64,000 nucleotides of DNA from CAHJXF01 sp038254545. GTDB lineage: Bacteria > Pseudomonadota > Gammaproteobacteria > Burkholderiales > Burkholderiaceae_D. The notes beneath the pieces are model-generated. The model ran no database searches. It was given only the letters and a program-made list of their open reading frames with translations, and was not told where the DNA came from. Where the stretch lies: assembly GCA_038254545.1 (NCBI GenBank), contig JBBSGB010000019.1, positions 5,266-69,265 of the forward strand, written 5' to 3'. Within the stretch, counting starts at the first letter, position 1. Each line of letters opens with the position of its first letter. The position numbers and the translations under genes were made by a program. This document shows positions 53,224-62,979 of the stretch, piece by piece.

Positions 53224-54502
53224 GCTCGTCATCACCGGCGGCCAACGCCTCTCGGGCGAAGTCGCGATCTCGGGCGCGAAGAACGCCGCGCTGCCGATAC
53301 TCGCAGCCAGCCTCCTGACGAGCGAGCCGCTCGAACTTTCCAACGTGCCCGACCTGCGCGATGTCGGCACCATGCTTCACCTGCTCGAGCGCATGGGCAT
53401 GCACGTCGAGCGCGGCGAGCACTGCGTCACGCTGCGCGCCGATGCGATCACGGTGCTCGAGGCCGCCTACGATCTCGTCAAGACGATGCGCGCGGCTATC
53501 CTCGTGCTCGGGCCGATGCTCGCGCGCTTCGGCGAAGCGCGCGTGTCGCTGCCGGGCGGTTGCGCGATCGGCCAGCGGCCCGTCGATCAGCACATCAAGG
53601 GCCTGCAGGCGATGGGCGCGATCATCGAGATCGAGCAGGGCTACCTGATCGCGCGCGTCGATGGCGCGGGCGGACGCCTGAAGGGTGCGCGCATCGTCAC
53701 TGACATGGTGACCGTGACCGGCACCGAGAACCTGATGATGGCCGCGACGCTCGCCGACGGCCAGACCGTGATCGAGAACGCGGCGCGCGAGCCCGAGATC
53801 GTCGATCTGGCGACCGTGCTGATCGCGATGGGCGCGCGCGTCCAGGGTGCGGGGACCGACCGCATCGTGATCGAAGGCGTCGAGGCTCTTTCGGGTGCGC
53901 GTCACGCGGTGATGCCCGATCGCATCGAGACCGGAACGTTTCTGTGCGCAGCCGCGGCGACCGTGTCGCGCCATGGCGGCGATGTGATGTTGACGAACGT
54001 GCGCCCGCGCAGTCTCGACGCGGTGCTCGACAAGCTTCTCGAGGCAGGTGTCGCGCTCGAATGCGGCGGCGACTCGATTCGGGTCTATCGCAACGGACGC
54101 GACGCTACCCTCGCAGGTGTCAACATCCGCACCTCGGAGTACCCCGCGTTCCCTACCGACATGCAGGCGCAGTTCATGGCGCTCAACTGCGTGGCCGACG
54201 GCACCAGTCGCGTCACCGAGACGATCTTCGAGAACCGCTTCATGCACGTGCAGGAATTGAGTCGCCTGGGCGCTGCGATCGAGATCGAAGGCAACACCGC
54301 GATCGTCAAGGGCGTGCCGCGGCTGTCGGGCGCGACCGTGATGGCGACCGACCTGCGCGCGTCGGCGGGACTCGTGATCGCCGCGCTGGTGGCCGATGGC
54401 GAAACCAGCATCGACCGCATCTACCACCTCGATCGCGGCTACGAAGCGATGGAGAACAAGCTCACTGCGCTGGGCGCGACGATCCATCGCGTCGCGGGCT
54501 GA
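53216..54502 (+). CDS. murA: UDP-N-acetylglucosamine 1-carboxyvinyltransferase
   Basis: 428 aa, GTG start: LVITGGQRLSGEVAISGAKN, then the active-site loop PGGCAIGQRPVDQHIKGL with the fosfomycin-reactive Cys116. It performs the first committed step of peptidoglycan synthesis using PEP. The overlap with ibaG (8 bp) and the hisG gene 12 bp downstream suggest one long transcript. Confidence 0.97.
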   Translation: MDKLVITGGQRLSGEVAISGAKNAALPILAASLLTSEPLELSNVPDLRDVGTMLHLLERMGMHVERGEHCVTLRADAITVLEAAYDLVKTMRAAILVLGPMLARFGEARVSLPGGCAIGQRPVDQHIKGLQAMGAIIEIEQGYLIARVDGAGGRLKGARIVTDMVTVTGTENLMMAATLADGQTVIENAAREPEIVDLATVLIAMGARVQGAGTDRIVIEGVEALSGARHAVMPDRIETGTFLCAAAATVSRHGGDVMLTNVRPRSLDAVLDKLLEAGVALECGGDSIRVYRNGRDATLAGVNIRTSEYPAFPTDMQAQFMALNCVADGTSRVTETIFENRFMHVQELSRLGAAIEIEGNTAIVKGVPRLSGATVMATDLRASAGLVIAALVADGETSIDRIYHLDRGYEAMENKLTALGATIHRVAG

Positions 54503-54514
54503 ATCCGCAACCCC

Positions 54515-55189
54515 ATGCTCACGCTCGCGCTTTCGAAGGGCCGCATCATCGCCGAGACCCTGCCGCTCCTGGCGGCGGCCGGCATCGTCGCATCCGAAGA
54601 TCCCGAGTCCTCGCGCAAGCTGATCATCCCAACCTCGAATTTCGACGTGCGCATCATCATCGTGCGTGCGGCCGATGTGCCGACCTATGTCGAACACGGC
54701 GCGGCCGACCTCGGCGTAGCCGGCAAGGACGTGCTGCTCGAACACGGCGATGCGTCCAGCGGCGGCGGCCTCTATCAGCCGCTCGACCTCGAGATCGCGC
54801 GCTGCCGCTTGTCGGTGGCGGCGCCGCGCGGCTTCGATTACGCGAACGCGGTCCGGCAGGGCGCGCGCCTGTCGATCGCGACCAAGTACGTGCGCGCCGC
54901 GCGCGAGCACTTCGACATGAAGGGCGTGCACGTCGACCTGATCAAGCTCTACGGCTCGATGGAGCTCGGGCCGCTGGTGGGCCTGGCCGATGCGATCGTC
55001 GATCTGGTGTCGTCGGGGGCGACGCTCGCGGCCAATGATCTCGTCGAGGTCGAGACCATCATGCCGATCTCATCGCGATTGATCGTCAACCAGGCCGCGT
55101 TGAAACTGAAGCGCGATGCGATCCAACCCTTGCTCGAGGCGTTGACGAAGGTGGTCGATGCGCGCCGCGCGAAGGCGTCGCCAGCGTGA
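54515..55189 (+). CDS. hisG: ATP phosphoribosyltransferase, short form
   Basis: 224 aa, so the short HisG form that needs HisZ as a regulatory subunit; hisZ is not in this window. MLTLALSKGRIIAETLPLL starts it, and VDLVSSGATLAANDLVEVET is the PRPP-binding end. It catalyses the first step of histidine synthesis. It overlaps hisD by GTGA. Confidence 0.96.
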   Translation: MLTLALSKGRIIAETLPLLAAAGIVASEDPESSRKLIIPTSNFDVRIIIVRAADVPTYVEHGAADLGVAGKDVLLEHGDASSGGGLYQPLDLEIARCRLSVAAPRGFDYANAVRQGARLSIATKYVRAAREHFDMKGVHVDLIKLYGSMELGPLVGLADAIVDLVSSGATLAANDLVEVETIMPISSRLIVNQAALKLKRDAIQPLLEALTKVVDARRAKASPA

Positions 55190-56496
55190 GCGCGGTCCGT
55201 CGACTCGATAGCAGCGCGGCAAGCTTCGACGCGGACCTCGCGGCCTTGCTGCGCTTCGATACCGACGTCGATTCGACCGTCGATCAGGCGGCCGCGGCGA
55301 TCCTCGCGGACGTGCGCGAGCGCGGCGATGCGGCACTGATCGAATACACGCGGCGCTTCGATCGTTTCACGGTCGCATCGGCCGCCGCGCTCGAAGTCCC
55401 GCGCGATGCGATAGCCGCGGCGCGCGAGGGACTGCCCGCCGATCAGCGCGATGCGCTCGAAGCCGCGGCCGCGCGCATCCGGCGCTTCCACGACCACCAG
55501 CGCGGCGAGTCGTGGGGCATCACCGAGGCCGACGGCACGCGGGTCGGGCAACGGGTGACGCCACTCGATCGCGTCGGCCTCTACGTGCCCGGCGGCCTTG
55601 CGGCCTATCCATCGTCGGTGTTGATGAGCGCGATTCCCGCGAAGGTCGCGGGCGTCGGCGAAGTCGTGATGGTCACGCCCACGCCCGGTGGCGAACGCAA
55701 CGCGATGGTGGTGGCCGCAGCAGCCATCGCCGGCGTCGATCGCGTCTTCACGATCGGCGGTGCGCAGGCCATTGCAGCGCTCGCGTATGGCACCGCGACG
55801 ATACCGGCCGTGGACAAGATCGTCGGTCCCGGCAACGCCTACGTCGCGGCCGCCAAGCGCCGCGTGTTCGGCGCGGTCGGCATCGACATGATCGCCGGCC
55901 CGTCGGAGATTCTTGTCGTCGCCGATGGCGCGGCCCCTGCCGACTGGATCGCGATGGATCTCTTCTCGCAGGCCGAGCACGACGAGGTCGCGCAGGCGAT
56001 CCTGCTTTGCCCCGATGCGGCCTACATCGATTCGGTGGCGGCGAGCATCGCGCGCCTGATGCCGACGCTCGCGCGCATCGATATCGTGACGGCCTCGATG
56101 CGCGATCGTTGCGCATTGATCAAGGTCCGAAACCTCGACGACGCGTGTGTGATCGTCAATCGCATCGCGCCCGAGCACCTCGAGCTGTCGGTCGCCGATC
56201 CCGAAGCGCTGCTGCCGAAGATCCGCCACGCCGGCGCGATCTTCATGGGCATCCACAGCTCCGAAGCACTCGGCGACTATTGCGCGGGACCGAACCACGT
56301 GCTGCCGACCGCGCGCACGGCGCGCTTCTCGTCGCCGCTCGGCGTCTACGATTTTCAGAAGCGCTCGTCGATCGTCGCGGTCAGCCGCGCGGGGGCGCAG
56401 ACGCTCGGGGCGCTGGCCTCGACGCTGGCGCGCGGCGAAGGGCTCGATGCGCACGCGCGTTCGGCCGAATTCCGAATCGACCGCGAACCTTCATGA
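55186..56496 (+). CDS. hisD: Histidinol dehydrogenase
   Basis: 436 aa, GTG start within the hisG stop. The NAD and metal regions include YVPGGLAAYPSSVLMSAIPA and VGPGNAYVAAAKRRVFG, with QAEHDEVAQAILLCPD as the zinc-ligand block. It oxidises histidinol to histidine, the last two steps. ATGA overlap with hisC. Confidence 0.97.
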   Translation: MSAVRRLDSSAASFDADLAALLRFDTDVDSTVDQAAAAILADVRERGDAALIEYTRRFDRFTVASAAALEVPRDAIAAAREGLPADQRDALEAAAARIRRFHDHQRGESWGITEADGTRVGQRVTPLDRVGLYVPGGLAAYPSSVLMSAIPAKVAGVGEVVMVTPTPGGERNAMVVAAAAIAGVDRVFTIGGAQAIAALAYGTATIPAVDKIVGPGNAYVAAAKRRVFGAVGIDMIAGPSEILVVADGAAPADWIAMDLFSQAEHDEVAQAILLCPDAAYIDSVAASIARLMPTLARIDIVTASMRDRCALIKVRNLDDACVIVNRIAPEHLELSVADPEALLPKIRHAGAIFMGIHSSEALGDYCAGPNHVLPTARTARFSSPLGVYDFQKRSSIVAVSRAGAQTLGALASTLARGEGLDAHARSAEFRIDREPS

Positions 56497-57629
56497 GTGC
56501 GCGAGCGGCACAGCCGTCGGCAGGAGCTATCGTCGAGCGCGTGGTTCGCGACGACGTGCGCGCGATGCACGCCTACGCGGTGCCCGATGCGACCGGTTTC
56601 GTGAAGCTCGATGCGATGGAGAATCCCTACGCGTTGCCGACCGAACTGCGCGAGGAACTCGGCCAGCGGCTCGCCAAGGTCGCGATGAATCGCTATCCGG
56701 TCCCGCGCGCCGACGCGTTGCGCGCCGCCATCCGTCGCGTGATGCAGGTGCCCGAGGGCTGCGACGTGATGCTCGGCAACGGATCGGACGAATTGATCGC
56801 GCTCGCGTGCGCCGCGGTCGCGCGCGACCGCGCATCGGTGTTGTCGCTGGTACCCGGCTTCGTGATGTTCGAACTGTCGGCGCGCATCGCGCGGCTCGAA
56901 CACGTGGCCGTGTCCTTGAAGCCCGACTTCGCGATCGATCGCGACGCGACCATCATTGCGATGCGTGCGCGCCGTCCCGCTCTCGCTTTCATCGCGTACC
57001 CAAACAATCCGACCGGCAACCTGTTTGCAAGAGCCGACGTCGAAGCCATCGTCATCGCTGCGCGTGAGACCGATACACTGGTGATCGTCGACGAGGCCTA
57101 TCGCGCATTCGCATCCGACAGCTTCATGGCGGACCTGCCGCATCACGACCATCTGTTGGTTCTGCGCACGGTCAGCAAGAGCGGTCTGGCCGGCGCGCGC
57201 CTCGGCTATCTGGCGGGCGCGCCGCAATGGCTGAACGAGTTCGACAAGATCAGGCCGCCTTACAACATCAACGTCTTCACGCAATGCGCGGTGCAGTTCG
57301 CGCTCGAGCACCACGAGGTGCTCGATGCGCAGGCGGGGCTCTTGCGAGGCGAGCGGGCAAGACTGTTCAGCGCGCTGCAAGCGATCGATGGCATCACGCC
57401 ATTCCCATCGGACGCGAACTTCATTCTGTTTCGCGTCGAGAACCGCGATTCCACCGCTGCCTCGCGGGTCTTCGAAGCCTTGAAGCGTCGCCGCGTGCTG
57501 ATCAAAGACCTCTCGCGCATGCCGTTGTGCGCAAATGCCCTGCGTGTTACGGTTTCCACGCCCGAAGAGAACGCGATCTTCCTCGACGCCTTGTCTGCGG
57601 CCCTCCACGAAACCCGAATGTCACGATGA
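56493..57629 (+). CDS. hisC: Histidinol-phosphate aminotransferase
   Basis: 378 aa class-II PLP aminotransferase: DAMENPYALPTELREELGQR at the N terminus, YPNNPTGNLF and VDEAYRAF in the cofactor pocket, and the Schiff-base lysine in LRTVSKSGLAGARLGYL. The ATG at 56493 lies in the hisD stop; any longer reading is antisense to hisD's frame. It is 7 bp ahead of hisB. Confidence 0.96.
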   Translation: MSARAAQPSAGAIVERVVRDDVRAMHAYAVPDATGFVKLDAMENPYALPTELREELGQRLAKVAMNRYPVPRADALRAAIRRVMQVPEGCDVMLGNGSDELIALACAAVARDRASVLSLVPGFVMFELSARIARLEHVAVSLKPDFAIDRDATIIAMRARRPALAFIAYPNNPTGNLFARADVEAIVIAARETDTLVIVDEAYRAFASDSFMADLPHHDHLLVLRTVSKSGLAGARLGYLAGAPQWLNEFDKIRPPYNINVFTQCAVQFALEHHEVLDAQAGLLRGERARLFSALQAIDGITPFPSDANFILFRVENRDSTAASRVFEALKRRRVLIKDLSRMPLCANALRVTVSTPEENAIFLDALSAALHETRMSR

Positions 57630-57636
57630 CAGCGAT

Positions 57637-58254
57637 ATGAATGCAGCTCTGGAATCCTCGGTGCTCGCGCGCCGCGCCAGCGTCACCCGCAACACCGCCG
57701 AGACGCAGATCGCGGTCGCGGTCGATCTCGACGGCATCGGCCGCGCGAAGCTCGCGACCGGCGTCGCCTTCCTCGATCACATGCTCGACCAGATCGCGCG
57801 TCACGGCCTGGTCGATCTCGACATTGCAGCCAAGGGCGACCTGCATATCGACGCGCATCACACCGTCGAGGACATCGGCATCACGCTCGGGCAGGCGGTG
57901 GCGAGAGCGATCGGCGACAAGAAGGGCATACGCCGCTATGGCCACGCCTATGTGCCGCTCGACGAAGCGCTGTCGCGGGTCGTGATCGACTTCTCGGGGA
58001 GGCCCGAACTCGAGTGGCACGTGCCGTTCACGCGCGCGATGATCGGCAGCTTCGACGTGGACCTCGCGCACGAATTCTTCCAGGGCTTCGTCAATCACGC
58101 GCAGGTCACACTGCACGTCGACAACCTGCGCGGCGACAACGCCCATCATCAATGCGAGACGGTCTTCAAGGCCTTCGGCCGCGCGTTGCGGATGGCCGTC
58201 GAGCGCGACGCGCGCACGGCGGGGACAATACCGAGCACCAAAGGCAGCCTCTGA
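57637..58254 (+). CDS. hisB: Imidazoleglycerol-phosphate dehydratase
   Basis: 205 aa single-function HisB without the phosphatase half. GVAFLDHMLDQIARHGLVDL and DLHIDAHHTVEDIGITLGQA are the metal-binding signatures, with the mirrored VNHAQVTLHV...AHHQCETVFKAFGRAL later. The ATG at 57637 is a normal start for the family. Confidence 0.97.
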   Translation: MNAALESSVLARRASVTRNTAETQIAVAVDLDGIGRAKLATGVAFLDHMLDQIARHGLVDLDIAAKGDLHIDAHHTVEDIGITLGQAVARAIGDKKGIRRYGHAYVPLDEALSRVVIDFSGRPELEWHVPFTRAMIGSFDVDLAHEFFQGFVNHAQVTLHVDNLRGDNAHHQCETVFKAFGRALRMAVERDARTAGTIPSTKGSL

Positions 58255-58265
58255 TCGCGTGCCTG

Positions 58266-58574
58266 ATGTTTTCGATGAAGGTGTACCTCTACCGGTGGAA
58301 GCTTCACGCCGATCGCGAGTCGGATTTTGTCGCGGCGTGGTCGGAGAGAACGCGGGTCCTGCGAGAACTTGGATCGTTCGGATCGCGTCTGCATCGTGGT
58401 GACGACGGCTGGTGGTACGGATATGCGCAATGGCCTGATGAGGCAACGCGCAGTCGAGCTTTTGCCCGGGTCGATGGGGATGCTGTTTATGAACGGATGC
58501 GCGCAGCGGTTATCGAAAGGCTGCCCGAAGTCGAGCTCGATCCCGTTGCCGACTTTCTCGTGGCCGCGTCGTGA
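58266..58574 (+). CDS. Small ABM-like (dimeric alpha-beta barrel) protein inside the his operon
   Basis: 102 aa: MKVYLYRWKLHADRESDFVA, AWSERTRVLRELGSFGSRLH and GWWYGYAQWPDEATRSRAF. This pattern fits the antibiotic-biosynthesis-monooxygenase (ABM) fold family, whose members often have no known substrate. It begins 11 bp after hisB and overlaps hisH by GTGA, so it must be expressed with the his operon. Many Burkholderiales have a marC-type gene at this spot instead. ATG codons at 58266 and 58275 are both possible. A histidine-pathway role is not shown. Confidence 0.75.
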   Translation: MFSMKVYLYRWKLHADRESDFVAAWSERTRVLRELGSFGSRLHRGDDGWWYGYAQWPDEATRSRAFARVDGDAVYERMRAAVIERLPEVELDPVADFLVAAS

Positions 58575-59209
58575 TCGTCATCGTCGACTACGGCATGGGC
58601 AACGTCCGCAGCGTCGCGCAGGCCCTGAAGCATGTCGCTCCCGATACGGACGTGCGCATCTCGGGCAATGCGAACGAGTTGCTCGAGGCCGATCGCATCG
58701 TGTTGCCGGGTCAGGGCGCGATGCCCGATTGCATGCGCCATCTCAACGAAACCGGCCTCGTCGAAACGCTGATGAAATGCGCCAAGACCAAGCCGTTGTT
58801 GGGCGTGTGTATCGGCGAACAGATGCTGGTCGACGAGAGCGATGAAAGCTCGGACGCCCTTCCCACCCCGGGACTCGGCCTGATCGCCGGACGCTGCGTG
58901 CGCTTCGATCCAGCTGCTGGTGGCGGAGCGCGTCCTCTCAAGATTCCGCACATGGGCTGGAATCGCGTGAGTCAATCGATGCGCCATGCGCTATGGCGCG
59001 ACATCGCCGACCAAAGCTGGTTCTACTTCGTTCACAGTTACCATGTGCATCTTGACGATGCGAACCATGCGGCGGGCATCAGCGTCTACGGCGCGCCCTT
59101 TACCGCAGCGATGGCCCGCGATAATATTTTTGCCACCCAATTCCACCCGGAGAAGAGTGCCCACGCCGGTCTGGCGTTGTATCGGAATTTCGTCGCATGG
59201 AATCCGTGA
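58571..59209 (+). CDS. hisH: Imidazole glycerol phosphate synthase glutaminase subunit
   Basis: 212 aa class-I glutaminase, GTG start. The nucleophile is Cys80 in LLGVCIGEQML, and the His/Glu pair is in FATQFHPEKSAHAG. It supplies ammonia to HisF. MIVIVDYGMGNVRSVAQAL is the conserved start. Confidence 0.96.
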   Translation: MIVIVDYGMGNVRSVAQALKHVAPDTDVRISGNANELLEADRIVLPGQGAMPDCMRHLNETGLVETLMKCAKTKPLLGVCIGEQMLVDESDESSDALPTPGLGLIAGRCVRFDPAAGGGARPLKIPHMGWNRVSQSMRHALWRDIADQSWFYFVHSYHVHLDDANHAAGISVYGAPFTAAMARDNIFATQFHPEKSAHAGLALYRNFVAWNP

Positions 59210-59216
59210 GCGCATC

Positions 59217-59318
59217 ATGGCTGTCGTGAACGCCGCTTCGCCGCCGGTACCGATCCGCATTCGATCCATCCCATCGCAGTATCCGCTGCGCTTCCTGCCG
59301 CCCCATCCGCCGCTCTAA
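59217..59318 (+). CDS. Possible 33-aa ORF between hisH and hisA
   Basis: An ATG at 59217 opens 33 codons encoding a Pro/Arg-rich peptide (VPIRIRSIPSQYPLRFLPPH) that ends 5 bases before hisA. I see no family, and the composition is not convincing. It could be a chance ORF, or a short coupled leader for hisA. Confidence 0.15.
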   Translation: MAVVNAASPPVPIRIRSIPSQYPLRFLPPHPPL

Positions 59319-59323
59319 CTCAC

Positions 59324-60067
59324 ATGCTGCTGATCCCCGCGATCGACCTGAAAGACGGCCATTGCGTCCGCCTGAAGCAGGGCGACCTGAACGACGCCAC
59401 GGTGTTCTCCGAAGACCCGGCTGCCATGGCGAAACACTGGGTCGAGCAAGGCGCGCGGCGCCTGCATCTGGTCGATCTCAACGGCGCGGTCGCCGGCCGG
59501 CCGAAGAACGAATCGGTCATCAAGGCGATCGTCGATGCGGTCGGCGGCAGCATCCCGGTGCAACTGGGCGGCGGCATCCGCGACCTCGACACCATCGAGC
59601 GTTATCTTGACGACGGGATCGCCTACATCATCATCGGCACGGCCGCGGTCAAGAACCCGGGCTTCCTGCACGACGCCTGTGGCGCTTTCCCCGGGCAGAT
59701 CATCGTGGGTCTCGACGCCCGCGAGGGCAAGGTCGCAACCGACGGCTGGTCCAAGCTCACCGGCCACGAAGTGATCGACCTCGCGAAAAAATTCGAGAGC
59801 TATGGCGTCGAAGCGATCATCTACACCGACATCGGTCGCGACGGCATGCTCACCGGCATCAATCTGGAGGCGACCGTGAAGCTCGCGCAGGCGGTGTCGG
59901 TGCCGGTGATCGCAAGCGGCGGCTTGTCGTCGCTGTCGGACGTCGAAGCCCTCTGCGCGATCGAGGACGAAGGTATCGAAGGCGTGATCTGCGGCCGCGC
60001 GATCTATTCGGGCGATCTGGATTTCAAGCAGGCGCAGGCGCGGGCCGATGGGATCGAGACGGCGTGA
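59324..60067 (+). CDS. hisA: ProFAR isomerase
   Basis: 247 aa TIM barrel. MLLIPAIDLKDGHCVRLKQG carries the first catalytic Asp, and the second phosphate loop is VIASGGLSSLSDVEAL; IIYTDIGRDGMLTG holds the second Asp. It isomerises ProFAR to PRFAR. Separated from hisF by 54 bases carrying a REP-like remnant. Confidence 0.97.
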   Translation: MLLIPAIDLKDGHCVRLKQGDLNDATVFSEDPAAMAKHWVEQGARRLHLVDLNGAVAGRPKNESVIKAIVDAVGGSIPVQLGGGIRDLDTIERYLDDGIAYIIIGTAAVKNPGFLHDACGAFPGQIIVGLDAREGKVATDGWSKLTGHEVIDLAKKFESYGVEAIIYTDIGRDGMLTGINLEATVKLAQAVSVPVIASGGLSSLSDVEALCAIEDEGIEGVICGRAIYSGDLDFKQAQARADGIETA

Positions 60068-60073
60068 ACACCT

Positions 60074-60099
60074 CGTCGCCCCGGCGAAGGCCAGGGTCC
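60074..60099. repeat. Degenerate REP-like element between hisA and hisF
   Basis: CGTCGCCCCGGCGAAGGCCA followed by GGGTCC resembles GTCATTCCCGCGAAGGCGGG with several changes. It fills most of the short hisA-hisF gap. Confidence 0.4.
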
Positions 60100-60121
60100 G
60101 ATCTTCCGGCTGGGTGCTGAC

Positions 60122-60879
<758 letters not shown>

Positions 60880-60883
<4 letters not shown>

Positions 60884-61299
60884 GCGAGGCTGCAAACCAG
60901 GCCGCCCCCACGTGGCTCGATCAGGTCGCATGGAATGACGATGACCTGGTCGCCGCGATCGCGCAGGAGGTCGGCAGCGGCGACGTATTGATGCTCGCGT
61001 GGATGAACCGCGAGGCCTTGAGCGAAACGCTCGCGCGCGGTGAAGCGGTCTATTGGAGCCGGTCGCGGCAACAGCTCTGGCACAAGGGCGACACGTCGGG
61101 CCACTTCCAGAAGGTTCGCGAGATCCGGCTCGATTGCGATGGTGATGCGGTGTTGATGCAGGTCGAGCAGGTCGATCGCATCGCGTGTCACACCGGTCGG
61201 CATAGCTGCTTTTTCCGCAAGCTCGCTGGCGAGCTCGACACGGCGCGCTGGGTCGAGGGCGATGAGCCGATTGCAAGCGCCGACACGGAGACGCGATGA
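60880..61299 (+). CDS. hisI: Phosphoribosyl-AMP cyclohydrolase
   Basis: 139 aa, a separate enzyme here rather than fused to HisE. LDCDGDAVLMQVEQ and ACHTGRHSCFF hold the metal-binding Cys/Asp residues. It opens the adenine ring of PR-AMP. ATGA overlap with hisE. Confidence 0.96.
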
Positions 61300-61652
61300 G
61301 CGAAGACGTCCGGAACGACGTGCTGACGCGCCTCGCGCAGGTGATCGAATCGCGTCGCGGTGGCGACCCTGAATCGTCCTACGTCGCGCGGCTGCTCACG
61401 CGTGGCACCGACGACATTCTCAAGAAGATCGGCGAAGAAGCGACCGAGACGGTGATGGCCGCCAAGGACGGCGATCGGCAACGCATCGTCGCCGAGACCG
61501 CGGACCTGTGGTTCCATTGCCTGGTGATGCTCGCGCACTTCGATCTCGCGCCCGCCGACGTCTATGCGGAACTCGCGCGCCGCGAAGGCCTGTCGGGCCT
61601 TGACGAATTTGCCGCACGCAAGCATGCCGCGCGCAGCCGCGACCAACCCTGA
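61296..61652 (+). CDS. hisE: Phosphoribosyl-ATP pyrophosphatase
   Basis: 118 aa all-helical MazG-like fold: SYVARLLTRGTDDILKKIGE, EATETVMAAKDGD and ETADLWFHCLVMLAHFDL. It hydrolyses PR-ATP to PR-AMP, the step before HisI. It ends the biosynthetic set. Confidence 0.95.
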   Translation: MSEDVRNDVLTRLAQVIESRRGGDPESSYVARLLTRGTDDILKKIGEEATETVMAAKDGDRQRIVAETADLWFHCLVMLAHFDLAPADVYAELARREGLSGLDEFAARKHAARSRDQP

Positions 61653-61666
61653 CGACCTGGAAGAAC

Positions 61667-62029
61667 ATGAAAGAGAACTGCATCTTCTGCAAGATCGCCG
61701 CCGGGCAGATTCCCTCGAAGAAGGCCTACGAAGACGACGAGTTCTTCGCATTCCACGACATCAATCCGGCAGCGCCTGTGCACGTGCTGGTGATCCCCAA
61801 GCAGCACATCGAAACCCTGGCCGATTGCGAGAACAGCCATCACGAGCTGTTGGGTAAAATGGTCGCGCTCGCGCCGCGCATCGCACGCGAGCAAGGCGTG
61901 GGTTACGAGGGGCCGAACGGGCCGGGCGGCTTCAAGACGCAGTTCAACACCGGGTCGGGCGGCGGGCAGGAGGTCTATCATCTCCACCTGCATGTCCTCG
62001 GCGGCCCGAGGCCGTGGAAGCCGCGATAG
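61667..62029 (+). CDS. hinT: HIT-family purine nucleotide hydrolase HinT
   Basis: 120 aa. The N terminus NCIFCKIAAGQIPSKKAYED and the histidine triad VYHLHLHVLGG (His105, His107, His109) define HinT, which cleaves purine phosphoramidates. A HIT gene between hisE and tatA is a standard betaproteobacterial arrangement. Confidence 0.95.
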   Translation: MKENCIFCKIAAGQIPSKKAYEDDEFFAFHDINPAAPVHVLVIPKQHIETLADCENSHHELLGKMVALAPRIAREQGVGYEGPNGPGGFKTQFNTGSGGGQEVYHLHLHVLGGPRPWKPR

Positions 62030-62079
62030 ACGCCCAAGGGAGCGGGACCCAGGCGCGCTTTGCGAATCAGGAGAATGAA

Positions 62080-62316
62080 ATGGGCGGTTTGAGTATCTGG
62101 CATTGGCTGATCGTCCTGGTCGTCGTGCTCTTGATCTTCGGCACGAAGAAGCTGCGCAACATCGGCGAGGATCTCGGCGGTGCGGTCAAGGGCTTCAAGT
62201 CGGGCATGAAGGATGGGTCGGAGCCGCCTGCCGATGCGCCTGTGCAAAAGGTCGCCGATCGCGTCGTCGACAACAACGCGATCGATGTCGAGGCGCGCGA
62301 CAAGACGCGCACCTGA
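62080..62316 (+). CDS. tatA: Sec-independent translocase subunit TatA
   Basis: 78 aa. One membrane helix (WHWLIVLVVVLLIFGTKKL) then the amphipathic helix RNIGEDLGGAVKGFKSGM and a polar tail. It forms the translocation pore. The ATG at 62080 follows CAGGAGAATG. A 171-base gap to tatB shows nothing clear. Confidence 0.96.
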   Translation: MGGLSIWHWLIVLVVVLLIFGTKKLRNIGEDLGGAVKGFKSGMKDGSEPPADAPVQKVADRVVDNNAIDVEARDKTRT

Positions 62317-62487
62317 TCGCGCGCATTTGTTCGCGATATCGGCTCGCGCATCGCCCCGCGCATCGCTCGTTATCCTCTGCAAGCGCGGCCCGCGCGACCG
62401 CGAGCGTGGCGGTTGAACCGATGCCGCGCGTCGGGATCCGAGCGCGGCGTCGCTACTGCGCGCTCATGAACACGTCTCCCTGATTCC

Positions 62488-62961
62488 GTGCTCGACCTCG
62501 GACTTTCCAAACTCGCGATCATCGGTGTGGTGGCGCTCGTCGTCATCGGACCCGAGCGCCTGCCGAAAGTCGCGCGCACCGTCGGCACCCTGCTCGGTCG
62601 CGCGCAGCGCTATCTCGCCGACGTGAAAGCCGAGGTCAATCGCGAAATGCGGATCGACGAGTTGCGATCGATGCGCGAAAGCGTGCAGAAGGCCGCCAGC
62701 TCGTTCGAATCGTCGGTACGCGGCGGCCTCTCCGAAACCGAGGCCGATCTGAATGCGGCTTTCGATGCATCACCGGCGCCGTTGATGATGCCGATCGCTC
62801 CGCCACCGACCGAGGCGATGTCGCCAGGCAAGCGCCGCAACTTCCGGCGCAACCTCGCGCAGCGCCAGAGCGCGATGCCGCTGTGGTTCAAGAGCGCGAC
62901 CCGGAGGCGCACGCGCGTGCAATCGGGCGCGGCGCGCGTGGCGCGCTACCGCCGCAGTTAA
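62488..62961 (+). CDS. tatB: Sec-independent translocase subunit TatB
   Basis: 157 aa, GTG start: MLDLGLSKLAIIGVVALVVI then GPERLPKVARTVGTLLG, the TatB hinge. The long C-terminal tail is Arg-rich (TRRRTRVQSGAARVARYRRS). It binds twin-arginine signals with TatC. Confidence 0.95.
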   Translation: MLDLGLSKLAIIGVVALVVIGPERLPKVARTVGTLLGRAQRYLADVKAEVNREMRIDELRSMRESVQKAASSFESSVRGGLSETEADLNAAFDASPAPLMMPIAPPPTEAMSPGKRRNFRRNLAQRQSAMPLWFKSATRRRTRVQSGAARVARYRRS

Positions 62962-62979
62962 CGTCAACGACAGCTGATC

